A DNA stretch of 64,000 nucleotides, from the NCBI GenBank assembly GCA_947846985.1, contig CANTUZ010000002.1, positions 61,770,563 to 61,834,562 of the forward strand, read 5' to 3'. A program made the translations under genes and the position numbers. How positions within the stretch are numbered: position 1 is the stretch's first letter; the number at the start of each line of letters is the position of its first letter. Source of the stretch: Fratercula arctica (lineage: Eukaryota > Chordata > Aves > Charadriiformes > Alcidae). Under the pieces are notes generated by a model, which worked only from the letters and a program-made list of their open reading frames with translations, was not told the origin of the DNA and ran no database searches. Shown here one piece after another: positions 39,771-53,420 of this stretch.

Positions 39771-42700
39771 AGGCTCTAAACCTTTGAATACTTCTATATT
39801 TTCTCAAACTTATGAGAGGACAAGCAGCGATTCCAGCAGGTTAGATTTGCATGCAGTATGCCTCAGCTGAGTGGTTCCTCTCACAGGTGGTCCTCACATG
39901 CCAACCTAAGCTCTACCTACCCACACTAGATTTGTCTCATGGGGTTGGATTTTAAGCAGCCAGAGCTCCAGGCAGGCAAGGGAACAAGACAACAACAGTT
40001 CTAATGTGCAGGGAGCAGAAAGTTAAACCCAGCAAAACAAGTAATATTATTACATTTCTCAAATGAAATTTATCTACAAAACTTTATGAACTGCTGTTCT
40101 CACAATCTGTTCTTAGAGTTGTGTTATTATCTCTGTCTGGGTGAAGCTGACTCTTGCTCAAAGGCAATCTTTTTCTTCTTATTGTAGTTCAAGTAACCAG
40201 GAGGCAGAAGCAGTCTTTGTAGGCATCATTTGGGCCAAAGAAGCATTTGTCAGGAATAGAAGTAACCAGGGAAGTGGGGAGGTGTAGAACATGTTTCACA
40301 AAATCCACGAAAAGGGGAAACAGAACTCTGTGAACCACTGGAGATGAAAGGGAAAACCAAAGACTGAAAGAAAACTCCTTAATGTACCATACATTCTTCT
40401 GGGGTTGTATGTAAAGCACAGGAAAAGGTAATGGGGAGTCTGGAGAGATGAGACTATGACAGGATGACCAAGAAGATAGAGACTACACTGAAAAAACAAT
40501 GGAGACTGAGACTGTAAACTGAAAAAGAGTTGAACAGAGATCAGAAGTAGAGGTGAGGCAGAGACAGGGAAAAATCATGAATAAACTGTCTGGGATAGAT
40601 GAAATCTTTCTTGGAAAAAAGCAAAGGGAACAGGCTGAATCACTAAAGTGAACACTACCCTTAAGTTTTGGATATGAAGTCCAGGCTTGAAATCTCGCAA
40701 TTCTGTTGTCACTCAATATCTGTAAAATCTGAAAGCAACGTTTCGCAGTTTCGCATTCTTTTCCAGCATTGCACATAGGAGATGACAGTTCCTTACTCAG
40801 GTAAGCCTCACAAACCTTGTTCAAGTGACAGAATCCTGCGTGACTGATAGGATCCTAAGGGTACTGATGTCAAGAATGATCAGTATGGGCATAAAGATGG
40901 TGCCACATTAACAGCCTTGCTGAGTCCTCTCAGTTCACTAGGAAATTATCTATATGGCAATATTTTTCAGGTTATGTGTACATCATTCAGGGGATGTTAA
41001 TATTAAGGATGTCTTTACATTCCTAATTCATTCTTCTGAGTATTTATTTTAATTTTTCTGCATGACCATTAATTCTCTCCATGAATGCTGTACATCTTTC
41101 AGGTCACAGGATACATTTGTCACAGGAGCACATATTGGTTGTGTAAAAAAATAAAACTTATATCTACAGGAACAGTAATTATTTGCAAAGGTTGAAAGAC
41201 TATTTAGTAAATAGAGTAAAGGTGGGAAAAGAGAGCATGGGTTCCTAGTTAAAGCAACAATGTTATCCTGGAGCACTATATTCCTTAGTTATCTTTTCTA
41301 CAGAATTCAAATGCAAACCAAACATTTCACAGGTAGTCATTAATTACGCAACTTTTCCTTGATGTTTGCAGAATTATTTTCAGAAGTGATATGCTGTCAT
41401 ACTTGCAACTAAAGTTGTTCTTGAATATACAAGGAGTTATGCAGCAATAGCTGTAAGAACTAAGGTTTTTCACATTTCATTTAGGCATTCAGAATTAATG
41501 AATAATTTTGACCATAATCTCTTTCTGACTCAGCTTCCTATTTCTAAGTGGAGGGTATTGCTACTTCATTACTTTTATGAATCATGGTGAAAAGAAAGGA
41601 ATAGTTATGAAGCACTGAAATACTAACTGTGACGGGTGCCACAGCAAAGCCTGTCTGTAAACTAATACCTTCACAAAAATGGGGGATGACTACAGTGCAG
41701 TGGTGAAGGAGAAAAAACAAAATCTTAACAGTTAATGATTAAGTGAGAGGTCATCCCTAATCTGTGAAAGAGCAGTTCAGGTTTTTATTATAACTCTGCA
41801 CATAAAAGCACAAACAGACAAAAGGTATCCATTAAATTTGCCTAGACATCCTTTAGTGCTAATATTAGCATTCTTCAGTGCTGACAGCAGTTTTTGAATA
41901 TACATTTGATACACAGAATATAGATGTGTACATGTATTTTTGCATATAAAGTATAATCATTACTTAACACATGTTAAAGAATCAACAGCTATCTGCTGAG
42001 TTGATTAGCTGATGCCAACAAGGACAGGCATGCCTCCATACATGTACCACCATAATGAAGCATGTAGTTTATTTGCCTATCTATACCATTTTTAAGTCAA
42101 GCACATGCCTTAAAATGATCTGAAAGTTACTTTTTTCCTTCCCTTCAAATTGTATCTCAAATCCAGACTGATGGAAGAACACTTGAGAATGTGACAGAGC
42201 TGAGTTAAGCTAGACAAATGGCACTCTATTTATAAGCAATAAAAAAAATACCTTATGAATAATTATATAAACATAGTGTATAGTTCTTTAACTTCCTCTT
42301 TTTGCACACTGTATACTTTTTTCATATTATATTTAGCTTGGACCAAACTATTAGGGGCACTGGCTCTATTTTTGCACTTAAAAGAATTCATATATGGAAC
42401 ACCTACCATCTGTGGCTCCTATGTACTGTTGTCATAATAAAAGCCAGTGCAGCTGGAGCTGTTTAGGTGACTAGTGTAATTTGACTAAATCTTTCAGTTT
42501 TCCAGAAAATATCCTGTACATCTTGTTCTTCTTGGGTTTCAAATGCCATGGAAACAGTCTATTTTTTAATATTTTCATGAGGAAATCATTCCAAAAAAAC
42601 AGTGCTTCAAAAATATATATGTACATAATCTGGGACCATTTCAAACATCTTTTTTAATGCATTTGAAAGACTGTATTTCAGATTTCAACTTTTGATAATG

Positions 42701-42838
42701 GGGTGAAATATGGAAGTTTCTATTTTTTTCACATTTTCAAAGGAGCATTTCATTACTGCAAAAGCAATCATTTTTATTTATTAAAAAATTGAGATTTATT
42801 TGAGAAACCAACTTTGATAAAGCTACATTTTCTGCCAG

Positions 42839-42853
42839 AAAAAAAAAAAAAAG
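42839..42853. repeat. A-rich tract
   Basis: A homopolymeric A run after CTGCCAG; simple low-complexity DNA. Confidence 0.7.
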
Positions 42854-43697
42854 TTATTTTATTTCATTGGTTCTGCTAATTTTTAGTTATTGACTAAGCT
42901 TTACTTCCTGTAACTAATGCTCGTTGAAAGCAAGCAACTTACTAAATCCTGTAGTTTTCTTACTATTTGGTTTTCAAAGAGTTTTATTTTTTAAGTCCTT
43001 CAGTTATTAGAAATCTACAGGGTGCTGCTGCTGGCACATGAAATGTCTTGGCTTGATACTTTAGCCAACATTTTAAAAACTAAGATGGAAGCTCCTATCT
43101 GGAAGAAAGTGCTAAAATGCAGCTAATTCTTCAAAATAAGTGCAGTGATTGTCTGAGAGCTCCTTTTCAGTGATTGTCTCCTGTTAAACAGCAGCTACAG
43201 AACGAGGAAAAGGTGCAAGGTCTCTAATGTACATCACCTTTTTTTGTCAGGAGAGTTTTGCTATAAATGTCTAATATGTGAGTAGCTTATCAACTAGTGT
43301 TTGCATTTATCCTTTTCTTTTTAAACTTATTATTAGAACTGCTCTGAGATTAGACTGAACCACAAGGGAGATGCCCTCTTTTTTCTGCCTCAGATTATGT
43401 AAACCAGACTACTCATAATTAAGAGTCAGAATGGGAGCATCAACCTCTTGGGCCTCAATTTTGATGTCCAGAACCATATTTTAGAGCAATAACATACAAA
43501 AGCTAACTCTGTTTTGTTATTGCCTGTTTTTATTCTCCCCACAGCTGTATCACACAGAACCAATCACCCTCACCAAGATACACAAAAAGGACAGGCTGGA
43601 GCTACACAGCAACCAGTACGCCTAAGCATCTGAAATGTTATAGTGAAGGACAGTTCAAATAGGTGAAACAGAGGATTACTCTAAAACAAACAGAAAG

Positions 43698-43720
43698 TTG
43701 GTTTGGTTTGGTTTGGTTTG
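43698..43720. repeat. (GTTTG)n microsatellite
   Basis: Four clean GTTTG units with a short TTG lead. It has the same unit class (AAAAC/GTTTG type) as many avian pentanucleotide repeats. Confidence 0.85.
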
Positions 43721-45940
43721 TACTACAAAAGTACACACAGAGTGCTCAGTGGGATCAGGGAGGGAAATAACAGCAGGCCAGCTAGTCTGTCTGGAAAGCC
43801 AACGCCTGCTTCTGCTCTGGATGTTGGATACTTTTTAACATCAGCAAAGTTATCAGGTGGAATGACATAACCTTGAAGTCTGGGACCAAGATGGGTTAGT
43901 AAAGCAATGTGGATATGTCAAGATGAAAGTGGCAAAATTGTTTATTCAGGTGATCTCTCAAACATTTGAAAGGAGTGCTGCAAAGCAGAACTGACAGATG
44001 GACTCAGTCAGGGAGAACAGAGTGAGTGTTGGTGCTGTTTGGCGTCAGCTGCTTGCAGCTTAATGCCATCAGCTTGATTTCAACACCTATTCCCAACTGT
44101 ATCCCCTACAGCCATGTGTGCTCATGCTAGACACAGACCTAAAAGTGAAAAACAATCCATGAAAGGGTGCATAATTTCTCTTAGATGACACAGTCTTTTC
44201 ATCCCAGTTGCTTTTTCCATGTCTCATAACAGAGAAGAGCACAGAATCCTCCCAAGCAAAATTTATCTTTCTCTCTCTCAAAACAACCCCGATAAAGAAG
44301 CTACTCAACACTTCTAGATTTTGTGTTCTCAATAGAGAAACAGGTCTACAAGAAAACTTGGTCATTATATTTCATCTTTATACTTATTAAATCAGTTCTA
44401 AGAGCCCAAAGCCTTTAGTCAACTTGTGAATTACTGACATATTTGAAAGAGTGTCATACTTAGTTTTCATGCCTGAATCCATGAATGCTTTGAAAAAATT
44501 GCCTTGCACCTGTTCCTTGTGGAAAAGATAGGGTGAATAGAAGCGAGTTTTGATCTTTTTTATAGACTATGTGGGTGCTTACTTTTAAGAGTCTCAATTT
44601 TGCATAGGCCTGTTAGGAGAATTTCTGGAATTTAAATACGGCAGAAGGATGCCCTAAGATATAATCTATCAGCTAAATGCACAAGCTCAGTAGTAACACT
44701 GTTTAGGAAGACAGTTTTGCAACAACAGTGTTGTTAATTGCTGTTACTGCTGCGGCAGAATTACAGTGCTTCTGTAGCACACAATTTTTGCAAAATATAC
44801 AGCAGTTTTACAGGAAAGATTACACAAATTATCATCTCACATTTGGATGAGATATGTCAAAGATTTAATAGTTCTCCAGCAGACTATAATGCACCATGAG
44901 CCAGAAAACAAAAAATGTTTCATCTATATAAACTTTTAAGGAGAACTGAAACAGGTAAAAAGATTAAGCTAGAACTCAGATCTGATTTCATGCACATGCT
45001 AAGGTTTCGTTTATAGCTGGCTTTTATCCTACTGTCTTTATTCCTAGGATTAAGTCTAAAAAATTCCACTAGCATCAAACAATACCCTAAACAAACATTC
45101 TAGTCACAAACTACCTTGCTAGCATCTAAATTGTGACCAAAAAGCCTAGGAATTTTTACTTTTTTTAATTAAATAAAGCAGATTTTAATAGTAACTTGTG
45201 TAGAAATAACGTCTGCTGGTGTTTCCAATCCTGCCAGTTAAACTGCTATACAAAATCGGGACTGATTATGGGAGTTGAGGAAAGCTACAAGCACAAAACT
45301 ATGAGGTTTAAGATAACACATTTTTACCTCCCTACTGAGCATAGTTTAAAAATAACCATGAGCAAACTGAAGTGTGGTCACTTGTTCAGTCTAACTGAGT
45401 CAGAATAAAAATGAATGCAAAGACACCCATAAACAACCTATTAAGTTATAATAGATCATTTCTAAAAACATACAGAGTCCAAAGGCTAAACTTTTGATAT
45501 ATGAACAAAGGATAAATTGAAAATGGACAGCTGGAAAATAAATTTAAAATTAACATATTTCTGTGGATTCCTCTCTTAGGCATGAGTTCAAATCCAATTA
45601 AATTCAAACTAACAATTACTTAAGTGGGCTTTGGTCTGAAGCCTTATTGACTCCATTTTGTTACACTGATATAAATACAGCAACTTGGCTGAAGCTAATG
45701 GAATCCCTTAAGGATTTTTGAAAGGCAAAGAGCTAGTCACCCTCAACTTTCCTGAGAGTCGGTGCCTATGATTCCACACAGTACTGCCTCCCATCTATGC
45801 AAACAAGAACAAAACTCGGTTTGTTGTGTTGTAAGTGCCAGCTTATGTTGAACTGAATTCCACATCTTGCAAGCCTTTTTTATACGTGAGTCTGACCTGT
45901 GAAAGGGAACTGCTTAGCTATCTATTTTGGGCTACATGTT

Positions 45941-45995
45941 AAAAGAAAGAAAAAAAGAAAGAAAAAAGAAAGGAAAAAGAAAGAAAAAAGAAAGA
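45941..45995. repeat. (GAAA)n purine-only repeat
   Basis: About 55 bp of A and G only, with GAAA and GAAAAA steps and one AGG. All purines lie on one strand, so the tract could adopt triplex structures; this is an inference from composition. Confidence 0.9.
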
Positions 45996-48900
45996 TTGGC
46001 TCATAGGGGGGCACAGGTGTTGGTGTTTAACTACAATTCCCTGGTGTAAAAGAGCCACCCAAAAGCGGAATGAATGGGCAAAACAACCTGTCTTATTTGG
46101 GCAAGCATGTCTTATTTGGGCCAGTCAGCAAATGTTGCCAGGACGTCAGTCCAGAGCAAATGTTTATGTTCAGATTAAAAAAATTGTAGGATATTAGGTG
46201 GCAAATTAGTACCGTATCTATTGTTGCTTTTCCTTGGATACTGCACCAAAACAGTCTAAAAAAGCAGTTAGAATGATGCTTGGGCTGAATATGTTTTATC
46301 CTTAGAACTACTGCTCTGGAAGGAATGCATGATAATTTTCTCCAAGAATATTTTTATATTTGAGAAGGGACTTTGATTTATTTCAAGGGGGATCCCACTT
46401 GGCTGTTCCCATTGTTATTGAACATTAAAGACATTTGGAGTCATTCAATATGGATTCTTTTATACAGATAGCATGAAAACCAACCACATACTTCATATAG
46501 ATTTTCAGTTGCTGCTTTTCAATGGTAGTAACAGATTTATAAAGAGTTCTTCCAGTTCTTCCAGCATTCCAGGAAGTCTTCTCTGCCATTCTAGGAAAAC
46601 AGAACACATTTTGTTCTGTTGAAAGGTACTTGGTAAATTCATCCTATATAAATTGTGAAACATATTTGAAGTTAAATGGGTAATTTCCCACTTAAGCCAG
46701 TGCAGGGCCAGGGTAAATCTCACAGTCCCTCCATTTGCAAATTTAACAGCAATCAGCCTCAGCTACAAGCCCTTCATGCTTATCCTCCAACAATTACTTG
46801 TTCTTTTGAACTTTCTGTGAAGCAACTCACTTGGCAATGAGCAAGCAAGTTGTCAAACTAGCCCTTATCACTGAGTACAATCAGTGGTATCCTGCTAGCT
46901 GACGCATAACAAAGGTGTGCCATGTAGACCAAGTATCAACAGAAGACTATTTTTCCCAAGAGGAAAACAGCTCCCTACGCAAGGATGTATAGAAACAATT
47001 TGTTTCTCAAAGCCTAGTGCCCTAAGTAGCCATCTTGTGCAGCATCTTCTTGACAAGGTTAGGAATTTTTTGTAGAATCAATTCATTAGCATCTACTAAT
47101 TTATCTCCACTGAAACCTTATGTAGTCACTAAGTAAATGGAATTAGGGCTTCCCGCATCCAGCAAAATTTTTCTAAGAACAAAAGGCTCTGTGTCACAGG
47201 CCCTCCCACAATATTTAGATGACTGTAACAGAATGACAAATTATAAGGAAAAATCAAGCTTTGTGGACCATTTTACAGATCTTGCTAGTCTGATTGTCCC
47301 TCAGCATCAACATGGCAAGTATCAGTCCTTCCATATATTGCCTTGTGACCTTAGATCCATCTGTTCACAAAAATGTGGAATGAAAGGTAGTTAAAACATA
47401 TAATTTCCCATGTATTTTTCAATTATTTTTTAATTCAGGCACGATTCATTAATTATGGTGAGACCATGTAGTGAAGTGCAGTCACCAGTAGCAAAGGAGT
47501 ATGGGTGAAAAAGTGTTACTTTGACTTATGGAATATTTACAACAATGGCAAGTGACTCAAGTTGCATCTCTGCTGTATGTAGTTCTGCTGTAACCAGTGG
47601 AGAAGCAGCATTAAGTACAACTGCAGTGTGGATGACTAAAGGGCTGGGATGTGGAACACATCATGGTCCAGCTGTCCCCCAAGTGAACATGCTTTGGTGA
47701 TTCACTCATGAAGGATGAGAAAAGAGTCTACTCTTGCCCATGGATAGTTACAGTTCTTCAACCTGAACAGTCCTGCATAGGACCCTAGTCGGTCGCAACT
47801 TGTGCATCCACATCTGACAGGATCCATCCTCAGACATTTAACTAATAGCTAGCTTGTGGCAGTAAATACTGTGTATTGGGAAAACACCTCCCCGATATGA
47901 AAAAAAAAAGACTAGAAGATAAAGGGTCTTTTTGCTCATGTGTTCTGAAATGGCAAGGCATCGTAAATAGTTAGTATAACCCATATCCCTCTCAAGACTA
48001 CCAAACCACCTCAAGGACGCTTTACAGTTTGAAACAAAGTAATTTTATATGGAGCACAACTAACAGATTCACATATAATCAAAACTTGAACAACAGATTC
48101 AGATTCCTTCTCTGGTTCAGGTGAGTCTCATCTGCACAAAGAATTCTTTTTATCTTGGGAGTTACTAAATTTTCTGAATCTATTAAAATTATATTCCAAT
48201 TTTAAATATTTATTACATCTATCTATTAATAATACTGGTTGAATAGAACAGAAATTATAGTTTTCTTTCAGTACTACCTGTATAACCTTGAGCATATTGC
48301 TCCCTGTATCAGGAGCAGGGGATAAAAGTCTTTCAGCATCCAAAAATATCAATCCCATTGTGAACACCCTTGTAGGGAAAGGAAAAATAACAACATTTCA
48401 ATGTGCACTTTTCATAGTCCTCTTTCGTGGACTGGTAGTGTGATTTATTCATGAACAGGACAAAGATAATCTTAAACTTTGTATTTAAAAGTTTCAGTCA
48501 TGTTATTAATGTACCCATGTTTTAATACACAGAAACCCCATGCTTTAAATTTATTTGAACTGTATCTGGCCTGAATTAAAGAACATTTGTTTTTCAGTTA
48601 TCTACTTTTCATTCTCCAGACTCAAAAGAAGAAAATTATTTGGCTTCTTCACTACAGAGCAGTATTTGCAAATTTTACTCATCATTGCACTGCCCTTATT
48701 TCTTCTCATTACAGAGAGGACAACAGGGTTAAAGAAAACAAACTAATTGTTTATACAAAGGATCTCTGAATTGTCAGCAGGGATTGTTAAGACACTTGTG
48801 TGCTGTGAACTAATTTGCATGCTGGCAAGAGCAAACAGGCAACATTAGAAATATCTTTCCTAACCTTTCAGAAAACACTGAAGCACTTTTCTCATCAAAT

Positions 48901-49224
48901 GGTGATCCTACTGGGAGGATGAAAGGTGCACAACTGACATACAGACAAAGGGCGATCCATTTGAGATTAATAGAGTATGCAGGAGTGTCTCTGTATGGGT
49001 CATGATAATGTAGCACTGACTAATTAAGTAAATAGTGCCAGTTTTTGATCTATTTTTTTCACTGATGCTTAGATACAGTGGAGATAACATGCCAGCGTTG
49101 TCATAATAATATACTGCTGTGAGTTTAAATGTCCCAAGCTCTTGTTTTCAGGAAAAATAATGGGTTACAGATATTTAATAGGCTATTTAGAGATTACCTG
49201 GTAGACCTCACCATGGGATTAGAG

Positions 49225-49300
49225 TTCATAGGAGCACGGTAATTAGAGATGGAAAAGACCTATTAGATCACTGGGTTCATTCCTTGCAATTGCCTCATAG
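49225..49300 (-). mobile_element. Possible old, diverged CR1 tail
   Basis: GAGATGGAAAAGACCTATTA and the following GATCACTGGGTTCATTCC resemble the reverse complement of old CR1 3' regions (GGTTGGAAAAGACCT...AAGATCAT...GTCCAACC). There is no octamer tail left. It may be a coincidence. Confidence 0.35.
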
Positions 49301-49614
49301 AGGGGGCATTTTGGATTATGTCCATAATTCCCAAGAGACAAAGAGAAAAGGAACAGTAGATCATTTCCTGGAAACTGGTAAAAGCTCAGTACATCTGCTA
49401 GAAAATGAAAGTCTGCATCTGAGCTGCTGTACTGACCTTTTACAGAAGACTCATGTGCTTACCTAAAAAAAAATGATGCGTGTAATATAGAAAGTAAAAA
49501 CTCAGTGATGAAAGAGTTGTAAGGATTTTTTTTGTGTGTCAGTATTTTCATGTATTAATGAATTCATTATTTACATGACTTCAAATTTTCATGACTTTTC
49601 ATGACACAATCCAG

Positions 49615-49703
49615 TGAAAGGTGTCCCTGCCCATGGCAGAGTGGTTGGAACTAGATGATCTTTAAGATCCCTTCCAATTCTAACTATTCTATAATTCTAT
49701 GAC
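49615..49703 (+). mobile_element. CR1 3' tail fragment
   Basis: AAGGTGTCCCTGCCCATGGC, then GGTTGGAACTAGATGATCTT and CTATTCTATAATTCTATG form a CR1 3' untranslated end with octamer tail. It resembles the tail of the long element ending at 52940 (AAGGTGTCCCTGCCCATGGC there as well), so it is a separate, severely truncated insertion of a related element about 165 bp upstream of it. Confidence 0.9.
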
Positions 49704-49867
49704 TTGTATTTTCCAAAGAAGGAAAAATTAAAATCGCTGATGGCAGCAGAGCAGCGAGTTGTATGTCTTACTAAATAACATATTAGCTTAAATAAACGCC
49801 AAAGCTGAGAAATGGCTACAGGCTGCACACCTGATTAATATTAAGCAAGCCTTGTACAGACCACTGA

Positions 49868-50190
49868 CTATTGTCCGCTGCTGTTGTTTCACGTGGGCAC
49901 TAGTAATACCAGCAGGAGCACTCTGAGGAGTATCAAGAAGGATTACAGAGCGGCAGTAAGGGACTCTGGAGTGCAGATAATTTTTTCATCAATCCTCCCG
50001 ATCAACAGGAAGGGGCTTGAAAGGGCCAGTTGAATTCGGTGAATCAACAAATGGTTACAGGAGTGGTAACGCAGCCAGGGGTTTGGCTGTTTAGACCACA
50101 GGACTTGCTTTGAGAGTCCATCTGTCAGAGAAGGGGAAGCACATCTTCGGCCATAGGATTACCAAGCTCGTGAAGAGGGCTTTAAGCTAA
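49868..50190 (+). pseudogene. CR1 ORF1 remnant, C-terminal esterase-like part
   Basis: Frames give HVGTSNTSRSTLRSIKKDYR, IIFSSILPINRKGLERAS, then LDHRTCFES and, after a shift, HIFGHRITKLVKRAL. These match the C-terminal end of avian CR1 ORF1, a protein with a PC-esterase (SGNH-hydrolase-like) domain that acts together with ORF2 in the retrotransposition particle. The GTND block reads GTSN, and the SEKGK block is shifted. About 180 bp separate it from the first endonuclease block. Confidence 0.8.
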
Positions 50191-50370
50191 AGTTGCTGGA
50201 AAAAGGGAACGTCAATCCATCCCACCCATACCAGTATGATACTAGTTCCAGCAATAAATGCCCAGAGCCTGGAAAAAGATCACAGGCCAGCAGGAGAGCA
50301 CCCGGAGTGCAGCACAAAGGAATTCCAGCCACTACAGCCAGTAAGCCAGTTTCATCAGGGACACAACTTA

Positions 50371-52848
50371 AATGCCTCTATGCAAACGCACATAGCGAGG
50401 GAAATAAACAAGAGGAGATAGAGACGTACGCACACCTGCAGGGCTATGATCTTATTGGCATCACAGAGACATGGTGGGATGTCTCCTATGACTGGAGTGT
50501 TGGAATGGAAGGATACAGGCTCTTCAGGAAGGACAGGCAGGGGAGATGAGGAGTGGGTATTGCCCTCTATGTCAACGACCAGATGGAGTGCATGGAGGAT
50601 GGATGGGGATGGATGAGGAGACGACTGAGAGTTTATGGGTCAGGATTAAAGGGAGGGCAGGGACAGGTGAAATTATAGTGGGGGTCTGCTACAGGCCAGC
50701 TGACCAGGAAGACAAAGTGAGTGAGGCCCTCTGTAGACAGATAGGAGCAGCTTCATGTTCACAAGCCCTGGTCCTCACGGGGAACTTCAACCACTCTGAT
50801 ATCTGTTGGAGAGACAACACAGCAGGGCATAAGCAATCCAGGAGGTTCCTGGAATGTGTTGATGACAACTTCCTGCTCCAAGTGACTGAGGAGCCAACAA
50901 GGAGAGGTGCCTTACTGGACTTTGTTCTCACCAACAAGGAGTGAAGCTCAAAGGCAGCCTTGGCTGCAGCGACTGTGAAATGGTGGAGTTCAAGATCCTT
51001 AGGGTGGCAAGGAGGGCACACACTAAGCTCACTACCCTGGACTTCAGGAGAGCAGACTGTGGCCTCTTCAGGGACCTGCTTGACAGAGTACCATGGGATA
51101 AAGCCCTGGAGGGAAGAGCAGCCCAAGAAAGCTGGTTAATATTCAAGGATCACCTCCGCGAAGCTCAGGAGTGATGCACCCCAACAAAGAGGAAGTCAGG
51201 CAAAAACAACAGGAGGCCTGCATGGATGAACAAGGAGCGCCTGGACAAACTCAAACAGAAAAAGGAAGGCTACAGAGGGTGGAAGCAAGGACAGGTAGCC
51301 TGGGAGGAATACAGAGAAATAGTCCGAGCAGCCAGGGACCAGGTTAGGAAAGCTAAAGCCCTCATAGAGTTAAATCTGGCCAGGGACATCAAGGGCAACA
51401 AGAAAAGCTTCTACGGGTAGGGCAGTGACAAAAGGGAGATTAGGAAAAAACGTGGTCCCTCTCTGGAAGGAAATGGGAGACCTGGCCACCTGGGATATAG
51501 AGAAGGCTGAGGTACTCAATGACTTTTTTGCCTCAGTCTTTACCGGCAAGTGCTCTAACCACACCGCCCAAGCCACAGAAGACAAAGGCAGGCACTGTGA
51601 GAATGAATAACTGCCCACTGTAGGAGAAGATCAGGTTTCAGACCATCTGAGGAACCTGAAAGTACACAAGTCCGTGGGACCTGATGAGATTCATTCGCGG
51701 GCCCTGAGGAAACTGGCGGATAAATCTACTAAGCCACTATCCATCATATTTGAGAAGTCATGGCAGTCCGGTGAAGTTCCTGCTGACTGGAAAAGGGGAA
51801 ACATAATCCCCATTTTTAAAAAGGGAAAACAGGAAGACCCGGGGAACTACAGGCCAGTCAGTCTCACCTCTGTGCCCAGCAAGATCGTGGAGCAGATCCT
51901 CCTGGAAACTATGCTAAGGCCCAGGAAAACAAGGAGGTGATTTGTGATCACCAACATGGCTTCACTAAGGGCAAATCGTGTGTCACTATTGGTGGATGGG
52001 CCATTTGGTGGATAAGGAATTGCCTGAATGGTTGCTCTTGAAGAGTTGCGGTCCATGGCTCAGTGTGTAATCAGAGAATAGTGATGCGTGGTGTTCCTCA
52101 GGGGTCAGTACTGGGACTGGCGCTGTTTAACATCTTTGTTGGCGATATGGACAGTGGGACTGAGTGCACCCTCAGCAAATCTGCTGACGACACAAAGCTG
52201 TGTGGTGCAGTCAACATGCTGGAGGGAAGGGATGTCATCCAGATGGACCTGGACAGGGTTGAGAGGTGGGCCTCTGCAAACCTCATGAAGTTCAACAAGG
52301 CCAACTGCAGTTGATCCCAGAAAGCCAATCCCATCCTGGGCTTCATCATAAGAAGCATGGCCAGCAGGTTGAAGGAGATGATTCTACCCCTCTACTCCAC
52401 TCTCCTGGGACCCCACCTGCAGTACTGTGTCCCGCTCTGGGACCCTCAACATTAGAAGGACATGGACCTGTTGGACTGAGTCCAGAGGAGGGCCATGAAG
52501 ACAGTCAGAGTGGTGGAGCACCTCTCCTATGAAGACAGGCTGAGAGAGTTGGGGTTGTTCAGCCTGGAGAAGAGAAGGCTCTGGGAAGACCTTATAGCAC
52601 CCTTCCAGTACTTAAAGGGGGCCTACAAGAAAGATGGGGAGGGACTCTTTATCAGGGAGTGTACCAATAGGACCAGGGATAATAGTTTTAAACTGAAAGA
52701 GGGTAGATTTAGATTAGATATTAGGAAGAAATTCTTTACCATGAGGGTGGTGAGGCACTGGACCAGGTTGCCCAGAGAAGTTGTGGATGCCCCATCCTTG
52801 GAAGTCTTCAAGGTCAGGTTGGATGGGGCTTTGAGTAACCTGGTCTAG
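50371..52848 (+). pseudogene. CR1 ORF2 remnant (endonuclease, reverse transcriptase, C-terminus)
   Basis: APE-type endonuclease: N-terminal NAHSEGNKQEEIE, ITETWWD with the catalytic Glu kept, GYRLFRKDRQGR, VCYRPADQ, and a GDFN block that reads GNFN (Asn codon at 50783-50785). The final SDH block reads SDC (50971-50976), so the catalytic His is lost. Linker: [20 protein letters not shown]. Reverse transcriptase: [20 protein letters not shown] and [20 protein letters not shown] are intact. The region after QHGFTKGKSC is deleted, including motif A. GVPQGSVL is present, and the catalytic block reads SADDTKL, keeping both Asp. At 52311 about 150 bp are missing. The last 117 codons (52495-52848) are open. 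Stops include TGA at 50547 and TAG at 52454. Confidence 0.9.
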
Positions 52849-52940
52849 TGGAAGGTGTCCCTGCCCATGGCAGGGGGGGTTGGAACTATATGATCTAAAG
52901 GTCCTTCCAACCCAAGCCATTCTATCCTTCTATGATTCTA

Positions 52941-53420
52941 GGAATAGTTTTAACTTTGAACAGATATGCATGAGAGCTGTAGCACACTTTTTAGAACAAA
53001 ATCTGCAAGGTGCAAATGCTGAGTGAAAAAAAGCAAGTTCAATTTAAATTTACTTGAAGATCAACTTTTTAATCACTATTTTCAACAACTGAAATTAACA
53101 GTGAAAAAGAATGTAGTACCTTCATAATAAGGAAATGAACAATCTATAAGGTAGCAAGTTTCACTTGAAATATAATTTTTAAACAATAATCTTTTATAAA
53201 ATATGGTTAAAATCATTATCTTAACAAGCTGTCTCAGAGAAAACCTAAGTTTCTGAAAATCATCATACAAAAGTGTTTTATAAAAAAACAAAAATGCAGA
53301 AGGAAATGATTCTGTGTGAATATGTTTTAAACCGACAAAGTGATTGAGTAGCCTAGAGTAACTTAATCCTATTCTACAAGATCTTTATTAATTAGCATCA
53401 TCCCAAATAAAGATAATTGT
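52941..53420. other. Unannotated AT-rich DNA
   Basis: Nothing recognisable between the CR1 tail and the LTR fragment. A 69-codon minus-strand frame (53082-53291) has no motif. Confidence 0.55.

Larger units (their letters stand above)
32098..49224. other. Unannotated AT-rich DNA, about 17 kb
   Basis: The longest stretch without a recognisable transposon. It contains simple repeats and two small tandem duplications (listed separately). No exon could be defended. The best protein-like frame is on the minus strand at 32144-32422 (92 codons, acidic and Ser-rich, no known domain). The DNA around 43740-44100 is somewhat richer in GC, but its frames are broken. Conserved noncoding elements cannot be seen from a single sequence. 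Confidence 0.5.
49868..52940 (+). mobile_element. Long CR1 LINE: end of ORF1, most of ORF2, 3' end
   Basis: The longest CR1 in the window, about 3.1 kb. It is truncated inside ORF1 and reaches the terminal CATTCTATCCTTCTATGATT at 52920-52939. It belongs to the same broad type as the 12.3 and 28.9 kb copies ([30 protein letters not shown]) but has its own 3' untranslated variant (GGTGTCCCTGCCCATGG instead of GATGTCCCTGCTTACTG). Local deletions lie near 50940, near 51990 (a large part of the RT) and at about 52311. Confidence 0.95.
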
